Numbered from the stretch's first letter, positions 1 through 5,984 are shown. The stretch is DNA of 16,988 nt from Nanoarchaeota archaeon (GCA_018897155.1 JAHILE010000041.1:1-16988), one strand, 5' to 3'. Notes: generated by a model not told the origin, from the letters alone. Made by a program: numbers and translations.

Positions 1-78
1 ATCGAATTCAGGCGCAGTAATGCCTGTAAATGACCTGAAAGAATTCGTTTTTTTATACAGTTTTTCATAGGTTATCAT
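1..78 (-). CDS. IS5-type (DDE) transposase, N-terminal part, cut by window edge
   Basis: An open frame starts at the ATG at 78-76 and runs off the left edge after 26 codons. It begins MITYEKLYKKTNSFRSF and continues TGITAPEFD. The pattern 'mxTYexLxkkxxxFrsxTGixxxEFd' is what I know from the N-terminal helix-turn-helix that precedes the DDE domain in IS5-group (HTH_Tnp_4/DDE_Tnp_4) transposases. The protein would bind element ends and catalyse cut-and-paste transposition. A GGGGAG ribosome-binding site lies five bases before the ATG, inside a hairpin described separately. The gene follows two small genes on the same strand after a 34-base gap. No catalytic residue is visible because of the truncation, so family assignment rests on this short stretch alone. 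Confidence 0.65.
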   Translation of the reverse strand, partial: MITYEKLYKKTNSFRSFTGITAPEFD

Positions 79-101
79 GTTATCTCCCCTGAGATAACAT
101 G
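76..101 (-). promoter_or_regulatory. Perfect hairpin enclosing the transposase RBS and start codon
   Basis: Arms 76-86 and 91-101 are exact reverse complements (11 bp) with a 4-base loop. Read as minus-strand RNA, the GGGGAG ribosome-binding site lies partly in the loop and partly in the 3' arm, and the AUG forms the last three bases of the 3' arm. The structure should block translation of the transposase in long transcripts entering from the upstream small genes. Several bacterial insertion sequences use similar sequestering structures. It could alternatively end transcription, but no U-run follows directly. Confidence 0.6.
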
Positions 102-112
102 GTTTTTGGAGT

Positions 113-307
113 TTATGTGGTTAATTGCGCAAGAGGTTTATTTCTCTTAACTGCTTCTGAACCTCCCTTCTGAAAGTCCTGAAAACGTTTGTTGTCATTC
201 TGTTTTTCAAACGGATCTCTCTCCTTTGACTTTGTAAGAACGAGAGGATCCATATCATCCTTTCGTTTCCAGGGTTTCTCCGTTTGCACTTTGATAGTCT
301 TACCCAT
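113..307 (-). CDS. Small basic/charged protein, 64 aa, unknown
   Basis: The start chosen is the ATG at 307-305, because GGTGATT sits just upstream as a strong archaeal ribosome-binding site and the ATG overlaps the stop of the preceding 37-aa gene (TGATG). A longer version from an upstream TTG adds two residues and is less likely. The 64-aa product is very hydrophilic, rich in Lys, Asp, Glu and Gln, with no hydrophobic core, so it is probably disordered or a nucleic-acid or protein-binding tail. I do not recognise it. It is the second gene of a short minus-strand operon that points at the transposase; it may be part of, or cut short by, that mobile element. Confidence 0.5.
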   Translation of the reverse strand: MGKTIKVQTEKPWKRKDDMDPLVLTKSKERDPFEKQNDNKRFQDFQKGGSEAVKRNKPLAQLTT

Positions 308-420
308 CAGCAATCACCGATTCCATTAATCGCGCGATTTATGCGTTCCAGACTTTCCCGTTCTTCGGTCTTCTTCTTTTTGTCTTGCCCAGTATTAACT
401 GGGGCTTTGAAGTTTACCAT
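307..420 (-). CDS. Small Lys/Glu-rich protein, 37 aa, coupled to next gene
   Basis: The frame begins at the ATG at 420-418, preceded by AGGTG at a proper distance. It encodes MVNFKAPVNTGQDKKKK, then an acidic/basic helix-like tail ending GIGDC. The TGA stop overlaps the ATG of the 64-aa gene by the TGATG arrangement, a classic sign of translational coupling. A TATA-like box (461-473, minus) lies about 26 bases before a plausible transcription start near 441. The product is too short to assign. Promoter, ribosome-binding site and coupling together make it likely to be translated, though its size leaves real doubt. Confidence 0.45.
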   Translation of the reverse strand: MVNFKAPVNTGQDKKKKTEERESLERINRAINGIGDC

Positions 421-460
421 ATTTACACCTATCAGCAACGCCTGAGCTCACACTGCGCTG

Positions 461-473
461 CCGTTTATATTCC
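461..473 (-). promoter_or_regulatory. TATA box of the two-gene small operon
   Basis: On the minus strand the sequence reads GGAATATAAACGG. The AT-rich core is centred near 467, which places the expected start near 441 and gives a 20-base leader containing the AGGTG ribosome-binding site of the 37-aa gene. Confidence 0.45.
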
Positions 474-558
474 ATCCCCTCAAAAAAAAGTACTGGTACC
501 GCCAGATACCATCACCATCTTTGAGGCTGTGTGAGAGTAATTTCGAAAGACAAATCAT

Positions 559-671
559 TCTAGAATTACTGAAGTTTTGCGTTTTTTGGGCAGTTGAGCT
601 CAAATATCAATTCACAAAAACTGAAATTTGAGTGTGAATTTTAAAAAACGCAAAACTTGAATAGAATTAGA
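559..671. repeat. 113-bp inverted-repeat element (possible MITE or structured RNA)
   Basis: The outer arms 559-587 and 643-671 match at about 23 of 29 positions when one is reverse-complemented, including a perfect 16-bp core (572-587 with 643-658, AAGTTTTGCGTTTTTT). The 55-base centre contains two further exact inverted pairs that interleave: 599-605 with 626-632 (7 bp) and 609-616 with 633-640 (8 bp). It contains no credible gene. The shape fits a non-autonomous terminal-inverted-repeat element, or an RNA with an outer stem and two mutually exclusive inner hairpins. No convincing target-site duplication is visible. Confidence 0.45.
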
Positions 672-1041
672 TAAACACCTCTATGTGTAGTGTCTTGATT
701 GTCTTTCATCGGCTTTTTTATCATCACAAATAAAATTACATTCGCGATGCTTCAATATGATTGCGTCTAACAGACGTGAATCAATTGAAGAAAAAAAAGC
801 GCGTAAAAAATTTTAATTTATTTGTAAAAAACATGAAATCACCATATATAAAAAATAATAGTTACTTACACGTGACACATCACTAATCCACTAAGAAGAA
901 ATGTACGTAAATCTTTATATAGTTTATCGACATCTGCCGTAAAAATCAAAAAACAATCAATGCTACGGAGATTACGCTCAAATAAGCACGGGCACTGATT
1001 TCAGCACTTCAAAAGGAGATTTTTATAAAAATCAGGAACAT
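672..1041. other. Gene-poor, A/T-rich intergenic stretch
   Basis: I see no supported gene here. It contains a short hairpin (CGTCT/AGACG near 768-780), a strong TATA-like box at 912-921 and a 14-base perfect palindrome ATTTTTATAAAAAT near 1020. The 7-bp inverted pair CTGATTT/AAATCAG brackets that palindrome. These could belong to the leader of a transcript running toward 1042. Confidence 0.4.
911..922 (+). promoter_or_regulatory. Strong TATA box without an obvious adjacent gene
   Basis: CTTTATATAG is among the best TATA-box matches in the window. It predicts a start near 944, but the next usable ATG is about 98 bases further on, whereas most genes here are leaderless. Confidence 0.4.
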
Positions 1042-1272
1042 ATGCTATCACTGTGGCTGATACGCTACAATAGAGAATGCCCGCGTGACTTTAGAAACGA
1101 CGGACAAATAAAAGATTTAGATGGCGTGTGTCTTTCAGATATAACGGCACACCAAAAACAATGCGCAATTATCGCGGGCTCTATAGATTTCGACAGCCTA
1201 CAAGAAGGATTAAAGGAAAGTATATGCGGAATCATGTATTTTCGGCTTTTAAACTTTCGCGCGCAAAAATAA
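1042..1272 (+). CDS. Uncertain 76-aa open frame upstream of gatC
   Basis: The frame opens at the ATG at 1042 with AGGA four bases upstream and closes just before gatC. The product begins MLSLWLIRYNRE and has a later, more protein-like part (ITAHQKQCAIIAGSIDF). I recognise no family, membrane segment or motif. The gatC TATA box lies inside its last codons, which is tolerated elsewhere in this window but does not help the case. It may instead be non-coding sequence, perhaps an RNA expressed from the 911-922 promoter. Confidence 0.25.
   Translation: MLSLWLIRYNRECPRDFRNDGQIKDLDGVCLSDITAHQKQCAIIAGSIDFDSLQEGLKESICGIMYFRLLNFRAQK
1247..1254 (+). promoter_or_regulatory. TATA box of gatC
   Basis: TTTTAAAC is centred about 26 bases before the gatC ATG, and no ribosome-binding site lies between, so the mRNA is predicted to be leaderless. 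Confidence 0.5.
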
Positions 1273-1276
1273 TAGC

Positions 1277-1555
1277 ATGCCAGAAAACATCATTGACAAA
1301 GTCGCAAAAGTCGCGCGCCTCTCTCTAACCGATGCCGAAAAGGCAAAGTTCGAACGTGATATGAACGACATTCTTAAGGCGTTCGGTTCCCTCGACCGCG
1401 CGAAAACAGACGGCGTAGAGCCTGCTTTCCAGCCGATAGAGACAAAGAACGCATTGCGCGACGACGTAGTTGAAGAATGCTTAAGCCAGGAAGACGCGCT
1501 TTCAAACACTGTGCATAAGGAAAACGGATTTTTTAAGGGACCTCGCGTTATTTAG
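1277..1555 (+). CDS. gatC: Aspartyl/glutamyl-tRNA amidotransferase subunit C
   Basis: The 92-aa product has the usual length and layout of GatC. It has an N-terminal helical segment (VAKVARLSLTDAEKAKF, about residues 8-24), a second helix, then the extended C-terminal part with the family's LRDDVV motif (about 60-65). GatC is the small linker that holds the amidase GatA and the tRNA-binding GatB together. In archaea GatCAB makes Asn-tRNA(Asn) from Asp-tRNA(Asn), Gln-tRNA being made by GatDE. gatA and gatB are not in this window, so gatC stands alone. The start is set by the TATA box 26 bases upstream. Its 3' end overlaps the convergent gene by eight bases. Confidence 0.88.
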   Translation: MPENIIDKVAKVARLSLTDAEKAKFERDMNDILKAFGSLDRAKTDGVEPAFQPIETKNALRDDVVEECLSQEDALSNTVHKENGFFKGPRVI

Positions 1556-1922
1556 AATCTTTTTTAATATTTTTTCCTACACTCAGCCCTGCCACATAGT
1601 GCTTGAGCTGAAATTCAAGGGTTTCATCGCTGCTTGCAATGTCCTCGAATGAAGAAATTTCCTTGTATATCTGCTGCAAGGCATCCTTTGCACCAATTTT
1701 TGTTTCAATAATTCGCTCATAATGATTTTCGGGCGCATTGACAAGAACGCTTATGCTGTTTTTTGACGCATACGCGAATTCAAACGTCTTCTTTCCAGGT
1801 ATGCCTATTACATCAACCTGAAAGCTGCCATTTACAGCATCTTGCTCGCTAAAGGCTAAAGTAGGCCTTACATTTATCGCTCCTTTGATTTCTTTGACAT
1901 ATTTTAGATTTTCTTCAGACAT
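1548..1922 (-). CDS. Hypothetical soluble protein, 124 aa
   Basis: This gene lies 12 bases after the 140-aa gene on the same strand and the two very likely form one operon. The product begins MSEENLKYVKEIKG, has no signal peptide or membrane helix, alternates short strand-like stretches with helices, and ends in a Lys-rich tail. I recognise no domain. Its stop overlaps the 3' end of gatC by eight bases (convergent). Because it is paired with a possible roadblock-like protein, the two could form a complex, but that is only inference. Confidence 0.7.
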   Translation of the reverse strand: MSEENLKYVKEIKGAINVRPTLAFSEQDAVNGSFQVDVIGIPGKKTFEFAYASKNSISVLVNAPENHYERIIETKIGAKDALQQIYKEISSFEDIASSDETLEFQLKHYVAGLSVGKNIKKDSK

Positions 1923-1934
1923 ATTAAAACCTCA

Positions 1935-2357
1935 TTAAAAATAACTTTCAAAACCCGGAACTTTCGGTTTTTCTTCCGCAGGTTCTTTTGGCATAACAAC
2001 TTTGGAAACTTCATAAAGGCATTCAGAAATACGCGGTTTGCGCGTTTCGTTTATTTTTTGCAGTTTCGTTATGTCAAAATCAGCAGGATATAGTACTGTC
2101 AGTAAAAAGGCTGCGCCTATTTTTTCTGTCAGTTGTTCAAATTTTAAGTCATTGTAGAAACTTAATATTTTCGAATCCACTTTTGTATCCCCTTCATTAC
2201 TCTTAAAAAAAGTTTCGGAGTAAGCAGCCACTTCATCGGCTCGCTTGGCAGTAATTTCACTGTCGGATGCAACGCGAAGGCCATTATGCAAAGATACAAC
2301 TGCATGCATAGGAATGTACTCATCAAGTGTTTTTACAAGCATCTTTTCATCAACCAT
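1935..2357 (-). CDS. Hypothetical protein, 140 aa, possibly roadblock/LC7-like
   Basis: The ATG at 2357 lies about 26 bases after a TATA-like CTATACAAT on the minus strand, so the mRNA is probably leaderless. Residues about 15-50 (HAVVSLHNGLRVASDSEI, then AADEVAAYSETFF-like helix) resemble the strand-turn-strand and following helix of roadblock/LC7 domains, small regulators of Mgl-type GTPases in archaea and bacteria. The C-terminal 25 residues are Pro/Glu/Lys-rich and look like a flexible tail ending GFESYF. The domain idea is weak. It is the first gene of a two-gene operon with the 124-aa protein. Confidence 0.65.
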   Translation of the reverse strand: MVDEKMLVKTLDEYIPMHAVVSLHNGLRVASDSEITAKRADEVAAYSETFFKSNEGDTKVDSKILSFYNDLKFEQLTEKIGAAFLLTVLYPADFDITKLQKINETRKPRISECLYEVSKVVMPKEPAEEKPKVPGFESYF

Positions 2358-2484
2358 AAAATCATTAATTACTATTGTATAGTTACTTTAAAAGCTTTTA
2401 TTATGGATGAAATGTCATTAAAAGACACGTATTAAGCCTTTAAGCTTCCCGCGCGAATAAATATGCTTACAAGAGAGGATGCTC

Positions 2485-2757
2485 ATGTCATTCATCGTCA
2501 AACCTTGCGCAGGCGGAACTGTTTTTGTAATTAATTTTGATAATCTGCGCAAACTAGATTTTCAAGGCATTATTGAGAAAACAAAAGGCTCGCGCTTTAA
2601 ATTATCAGTAGAAACGCCGGAAGTCCTGCTTCTGAAATCAGGCGATATCGGCATCACACTATTTAAAAGCGGCAAGATAATGGCAAAAAACGTGAAGTCG
2701 CACGAGGAAGCTGAGAAAATAGCAGAAGAATTCGGAAAGGTCATCGGCGCGAATTAG
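2485..2757 (+). CDS. Small protein with possible TBP-like fold, 90 aa
   Basis: The start at 2485 is preferred over the in-frame ATG at 2479. A TATA-like AATAAATAT (2456-2464) sits about 26 bases before 2485, and GAGAGG lies at good ribosome-binding distance from it. The last half (about residues 47-86) reads PEVLLLKSGDIGITLFKSGK followed by a helix KSHEEAEKIAEEF. This resembles one repeat of the TATA-binding protein saddle, where 'liFsSGKivctGaks.eea' is typical. A TBP has two such repeats; this has one, so it is not TBP itself. It could be a nucleic-acid or protein-binding single-repeat relative. It directly precedes the tRNA gene. Confidence 0.65.
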   Translation: MSFIVKPCAGGTVFVINFDNLRKLDFQGIIEKTKGSRFKLSVETPEVLLLKSGDIGITLFKSGKIMAKNVKSHEEAEKIAEEFGKVIGAN

Positions 2758-2765
2758 GCGATTTC

Positions 2766-2775
2766 TATTTAAATA
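2766..2775 (+). promoter_or_regulatory. TATA box of the tRNA-Arg gene
   Basis: TATTTAAATA is centred about 26 bases upstream of 2796, so transcription should begin a few bases before the mature tRNA 5' end at 2799. Confidence 0.6.
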
Positions 2776-2829
2776 CATCTACAAAGAATTATTGCAGTGG
2801 GCATGTAGCTCAGCTTGGATAGAGCACTG

Positions 2830-2968
2830 TTGCGGCCGCATAATCGGCCGGCGCTTAGGGCGATTTGCACCTTGGTATGCAAAGCTTGAAAATCATTATG
2901 ATTTTCAAGACTGCATTTTCGATGCAGTCACCTGTCATTACGTCGGCTTAAATGCAGCTGCGGTGTAG
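2830..2968 (+). other. tRNA intron 1, 139 bases, non-canonical position in anticodon stem
   Basis: This intron interrupts the 5' strand of the anticodon stem after position 29. The bulge-helix-bulge consists of the 4-bp helix 2824-2827 with 2963-2966, bulges 2828-2830 and 2967-2969, and the inner helix 2831-2836 with 2957-2962. Cutting after the second base of each bulge restores a perfect anticodon stem. Inside, helix 2847-2853/2941-2947 (7 bp) encloses three hairpins: 2864-2869/2878-2883, 2885-2895/2899-2909 and 2909-2916/2922-2929. I see no box C/D or H/ACA motifs and no reading frame. Confidence 0.8.
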
Positions 2969-2997
2969 GCCTTCTAAGCCAGGGGTCGGGGGTTCAA

Positions 2998-3022
2998 TGG
3001 AATTCTAAAATATTCCGAACTT
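2998..3022 (+). other. tRNA intron 2, 25 bases, in the T-loop
   Basis: The intron splits the T-loop after position 58. It has a near-ideal bulge-helix-bulge: 4-bp helix GTTC (2992-2995) with GAAC (3017-3020), bulges AAT (2996-2998) and TTA (3021-3023), and the inner stem GGAAT/ATTCC closing the intron loop. Cutting after the second base of each bulge yields the canonical loop TTCAAAT. Confidence 0.87.
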
Positions 3023-3060
3023 ATCCCTCCATGCTCGCTAATAATTCTCGGAAAATCGAT

Positions 3061-3642
3061 ATGCTTGAACTTTACGGCCTTAAAATCAACGTCTTTGAAA
3101 ACGTCTATGAGCCCGCAGAAGACACATTTCTTCTGATTTCCGCGCTCCAAAATTCGGATTTGAAAAACAAAACGGTCCTGGAAATCGGCACCGGAAGCGG
3201 AATTATTGCGCTATTTGCCGCGCGATTCGCAAAATCTGTCCTTGCAGTTGACATAAATCCGAAAGCAATAAACTGCGCAAAAGAGAACGTGAAAATAAAT
3301 GGCATAAAAAACGTCGAATTTCGCGAAAGCAATTTGTTCTCAAATATAAATGAAAAGTTTGACATCATCATCTTCAATCCGCCGTATCTGCCTGATGAGC
3401 AAATAACGCAGGACATCGCACTTGACGGCGGGCATGACGGAAGAAAAGTGATTGAAAGATTCCTGGAAGATGCGCCAAAATTCCTGAATGCGCGCGGCAA
3501 AATATTTCTTCTTGAATCCTCGATTTCGCATTATGAAAAAACGCTGCAGCATTTTGAAAAAATCGGCTTTAATGCAATAATAATTGCACGAGAGAAATTT
3601 GACTGGGAAGAGCTTGTTGTAATGAAAGCAACGCATATATAA
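3061..3642 (+). CDS. HemK2/Mtq2-type release-factor glutamine methyltransferase
   Basis: The 193-aa product is a class I SAM-dependent methyltransferase. The conserved YEPAEDTFLL lies at residues 16-25, the SAM-binding loop VLEIGTGSGI at 39-48, an acidic ribose-binding VDI follows the second strand, and the catalytic NPPY is at 106-109. NPPY with N-terminal EPAEDT marks the HemK2/Mtq2 branch, which methylates the GGQ glutamine of the release factor (aRF1) and usually works with a small Trm112 partner, not seen here. A longer frame from 3031 would begin inside the tRNA acceptor stem, so the ATG at 3061, 23 bases after the tRNA, is the better start. Other N-methyltransferase substrates remain possible. 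Confidence 0.87.
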   Translation: MLELYGLKINVFENVYEPAEDTFLLISALQNSDLKNKTVLEIGTGSGIIALFAARFAKSVLAVDINPKAINCAKENVKINGIKNVEFRESNLFSNINEKFDIIIFNPPYLPDEQITQDIALDGGHDGRKVIERFLEDAPKFLNARGKIFLLESSISHYEKTLQHFEKIGFNAIIIAREKFDWEELVVMKATHI

Positions 3643-3645
3643 AGG
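3634..3645 (+). promoter_or_regulatory. TATA box overlapping the methyltransferase stop codon
   Basis: CATATATAAAGG spans the last codons and the TAA of the methyltransferase gene. Its centre is about 26 bases before the ATG at 3664, which has no ribosome-binding site, so the next gene is predicted to have a leaderless mRNA. Confidence 0.55.
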
Positions 3646-3663
3646 CGCGCACAATAATCTGAT

Positions 3664-5934
3664 ATGAAATGGCTTGCAATCGGCTTTTTAATCTTCATCT
3701 CTTCTGTCATGGCGTTCGCAATTCCAGACACCGCATCTTCTATATGGTTTGAAGGAAACACATCACAGCATTATGCTCCAAGCTGCTTTAATGTAAACTG
3801 GAGCGCAGTTTCAAATGAAGATATATCGAATTACACGGTGTTTGTAGTAAATTCCCTGAACGGCAAAACAATACTAAAATCGACAAACACAAGCGCTACA
3901 GGATTTATTTTTTCAGGGGCTAATGGAATGAAATATCAATTTAAAATCGCCGCGATTAACACCACCGGAAAGCAAGGCCCAAATGCTACGTCCGATTGGA
4001 TGTTCGTAGATGCTCTTGCTCCGAAAGTATATTTTTACTCCACGTCCCCTGCAAACGGCGCATATATGAAAATAAAAAAAATATGGATAACTATCAACGT
4101 AAGCGGCTCAAACAGCAACACACTCATAAATGAAGGCTCTGAATCTTCGATAATTGCGGGCTCAATAGCCCATAAAGTTAAAGTTGATATGGTTTCCGAT
4201 GCATCTACGGCATACATAACTATGGATAGCGGCACTTCAGAAAGAGTAATTGCCGGAAACAGGTATATTATTAACGGAATGTTGGTATATATAAACAGCA
4301 TTTCATATGGAAGCGGAACGAACAAAGTCGGAATAAGCATTGCAGAATCAGGGCTGAATCTCATACTTAATTGGAATGGCGCAAACGAAACCAACACATT
4401 CACATATTACGGAACATACTGGGATGTTTCAAAAATTCTGATGGATGAGCGGCTGTATACCTATTATGTATGGGCGAATGATTCTGTCGGAAACATAAAT
4501 ATCAGCGAAAAAAGAACCATAAGATATAATCCAAGCTATCAACAAATATCCCTTTTATCGCCAGCAAATAAAACATATGACGCGCTTCAAATACCCCTAG
4601 AGTATGGTTATTTCGACACAGGCACATATTTGTGCTGGTATGAGTACAACAAAAAGAATGTAACGCTTACAAACTGCGGAAATTCGAATTTTTCGGCAAT
4701 ACGAAATGCTGCGTCAAAATTAACGCTCTGGATAAGAACCTCTTCAGGCAATTTAATATCTCAAAGCACAACATTCACCACGGCAATTCCTCCGGCAATT
4801 TTCTCGCACACGCCCGAAAATAATTCAATGCTGACACCCCCGTCTCTTAGCGGAAACAATGTTCTGCATATCGGCGTAAGAACCGACATAATTTCACAAT
4901 GCGGCTTTTCCACAGAAAAAGGCACTGATTTTGATTCGATGGATTTGTTCAAAACCACAAATTCAACCATACATAACACAACGATGAACATAACTGATTC
5001 AAGAGAATACAGGATATTTGTGCGCTGTAAAGACATGTTAGGAAATGCAAATTTAGAGGATTATTATCTCAAATACACGACATTGAATGGATCAAACAAG
5101 CTTTTGATAGATCCTGAAGAAAAAATAGCTAAAAATGGATACTTCCGTGTGGAAGTTTTAAGTGATAGAACAAAAACGTTCAACGTCCCGATAAAAAACA
5201 TTGCATCATCGACAATAGTAAAACCCGAAATAATACTAACTGGAACCGGAGCAGATTACATGATTGCAAAGCTTCGCTCAGACACTATTCCTGCAGGTTC
5301 TGAAGGCACGCTTGAAGTTACAATAACTCCAAATGACCTCGGCATATTTGATTCCAAAATAAACATAACAAAAGGCGAATCAAGTGCTGTATTGACTATT
5401 TCAATAACCGTCTATAAGGTATTCAGTAATGACCTAAACGACTTGAAAGAAAAAAGAATTGCACTTGCTGCGCGCCTTGATGCATTGAAGAAAAAGAACG
5501 CTGATGTTGACGATTTAATATCAAGTACAGAAACATTGCTATCTGATGTGAATGACGGCATATCTTTGTACAACAACGGAAAGTATAGCACTGCAAAAGA
5601 AAAAGTAGACACTTTAAGAACAGAGCTTGAAAACATCGAAGAAAAAACCATTGAAATGGAAGAAAACCAAAAATCCAAAGATTTATCAAATGATGACTTC
5701 TTACAAACAATAGAAAACAGTTCAAGTAAAATTAAAAAAGCGCAAAACATAAACATGCAAAACGAAAGCATCAATGGTGCCGACGACCCGGGCAATATAT
5801 GGATTGCGATCGGAGTAATTTTTTTAGCAATTATTATCATCATAGTTGCGACATCCATACTGCCTAATGATTATGGGAAGAAAAATGATGCTGAAGAAGA
5901 TGACGATCAAGAGCTATACCTCAAAGATAAATAA
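3664..5934 (+). CDS. Fn3/Ig-like surface protein with C-terminal membrane anchor, 756 aa
   Basis: The product has a signal peptide (residues 1-19, cut near FAIPD) and a fibronectin-type-III-like domain (about 27-116). A second Ig-like domain is interrupted by an extra block (about 155-230), and further beta-rich domains follow to about 580. A helical, probably coiled-coil segment covers 590-670. A single membrane helix (about 711-733) is followed by a short, very acidic cytoplasmic tail. Many NxS/T sequons suggest N-glycosylation. Cys 324, 338, 413 and 455 match four cysteines of the paralog at 9576-11570 with nearly identical spacing, suggesting two disulfides. It is probably an S-layer-associated or adhesion protein displayed outside the membrane. 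No enzymatic motif is seen. Confidence 0.85.
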   Translation: MKWLAIGFLIFISSVMAFAIPDTASSIWFEGNTSQHYAPSCFNVNWSAVSNEDISNYTVFVVNSLNGKTILKSTNTSATGFIFSGANGMKYQFKIAAINTTGKQGPNATSDWMFVDALAPKVYFYSTSPANGAYMKIKKIWITINVSGSNSNTLINEGSESSIIAGSIAHKVKVDMVSDASTAYITMDSGTSERVIAGNRYIINGMLVYINSISYGSGTNKVGISIAESGLNLILNWNGANETNTFTYYGTYWDVSKILMDERLYTYYVWANDSVGNINISEKRTIRYNPSYQQISLLSPANKTYDALQIPLEYGYFDTGTYLCWYEYNKKNVTLTNCGNSNFSAIRNAASKLTLWIRTSSGNLISQSTTFTTAIPPAIFSHTPENNSMLTPPSLSGNNVLHIGVRTDIISQCGFSTEKGTDFDSMDLFKTTNSTIHNTTMNITDSREYRIFVRCKDMLGNANLEDYYLKYTTLNGSNKLLIDPEEKIAKNGYFRVEVLSDRTKTFNVPIKNIASSTIVKPEIILTGTGADYMIAKLRSDTIPAGSEGTLEVTITPNDLGIFDSKINITKGESSAVLTISITVYKVFSNDLNDLKEKRIALAARLDALKKKNADVDDLISSTETLLSDVNDGISLYNNGKYSTAKEKVDTLRTELENIEEKTIEMEENQKSKDLSNDDFLQTIENSSSKIKKAQNINMQNESINGADDPGNIWIAIGVIFLAIIIIIVATSILPNDYGKKNDAEEDDDQELYLKDK

Positions 5935-5952
5935 AAGACACGCGACAAATTC

Positions 5953-5963
5953 TTTTTAAATAG
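5953..5963 (+). promoter_or_regulatory. TATA box of abce1
   Basis: TTTTTAAATAG is centred about 26 bases before the abce1 ATG at 5985, with no ribosome-binding site between. Confidence 0.55.
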
Positions 5964-5984
5964 TTAATTATCCATTTATGGAAT

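Larger units (their letters stand above)
2799..3037 (+). tRNA. tRNA-Arg (anticodon UCU) with two introns
   Basis: Exons 2799-2829, 2969-2997 and 3023-3037 join to a canonical 75-base tRNA. The acceptor stem is GGGCATG/CATGCTC and bases 8-9 are TA. The D arm is GCTC/GAGC with a loop containing GG. The anticodon stem is CTGGC/GCCAG around the loop CTTCTAA, giving anticodon TCT. The variable loop is GGGTC, the T arm is GGGGG/CCCTC with the perfect loop TTCAAAT, and the discriminator base is G; CCA is not encoded. Both introns show the four-base-pair helix and three-base bulges expected for the archaeal splicing endonuclease. Unspliced, the gene hides from ordinary tRNA searches. The anticodon reads AGA and AGG codons. 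Confidence 0.88.

Noticed and set aside
395-475. 26-codon frame on the minus strand (MEYKRQRS...) preceded by GAGGGG
   Set aside because: It overlaps the 37-aa gene in another frame, and the TATA box for that operon lies at or inside its first codons, so transcription would start downstream of its ATG.
1128-1328. 66-aa plus-strand frame overlapping the start of gatC
   Set aside because: It overlaps gatC in another frame and has no promoter, ribosome-binding site or recognisable content.
2830-2968. Box C/D or H/ACA guide RNA, or a group I intron, in the tRNA intron
   Set aside because: I find no RTGATGA, CTGA or ACA box, and the insert is too small for a group I core. The archaeal splice motif is sufficient.
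2799-3037. Split tRNA halves, a pseudo-tRNA or two overlapping tRNAs
   Set aside because: All parts lie in order on one strand with proper bulge-helix-bulge motifs, and they join to a single perfect tRNA, so cis introns explain everything.
3031-3060. Longer start for the HemK-type methyltransferase
   Set aside because: The ATG at 3031 is within the acceptor stem of the tRNA, and the family's N-terminus aligns from the ATG at 3061.
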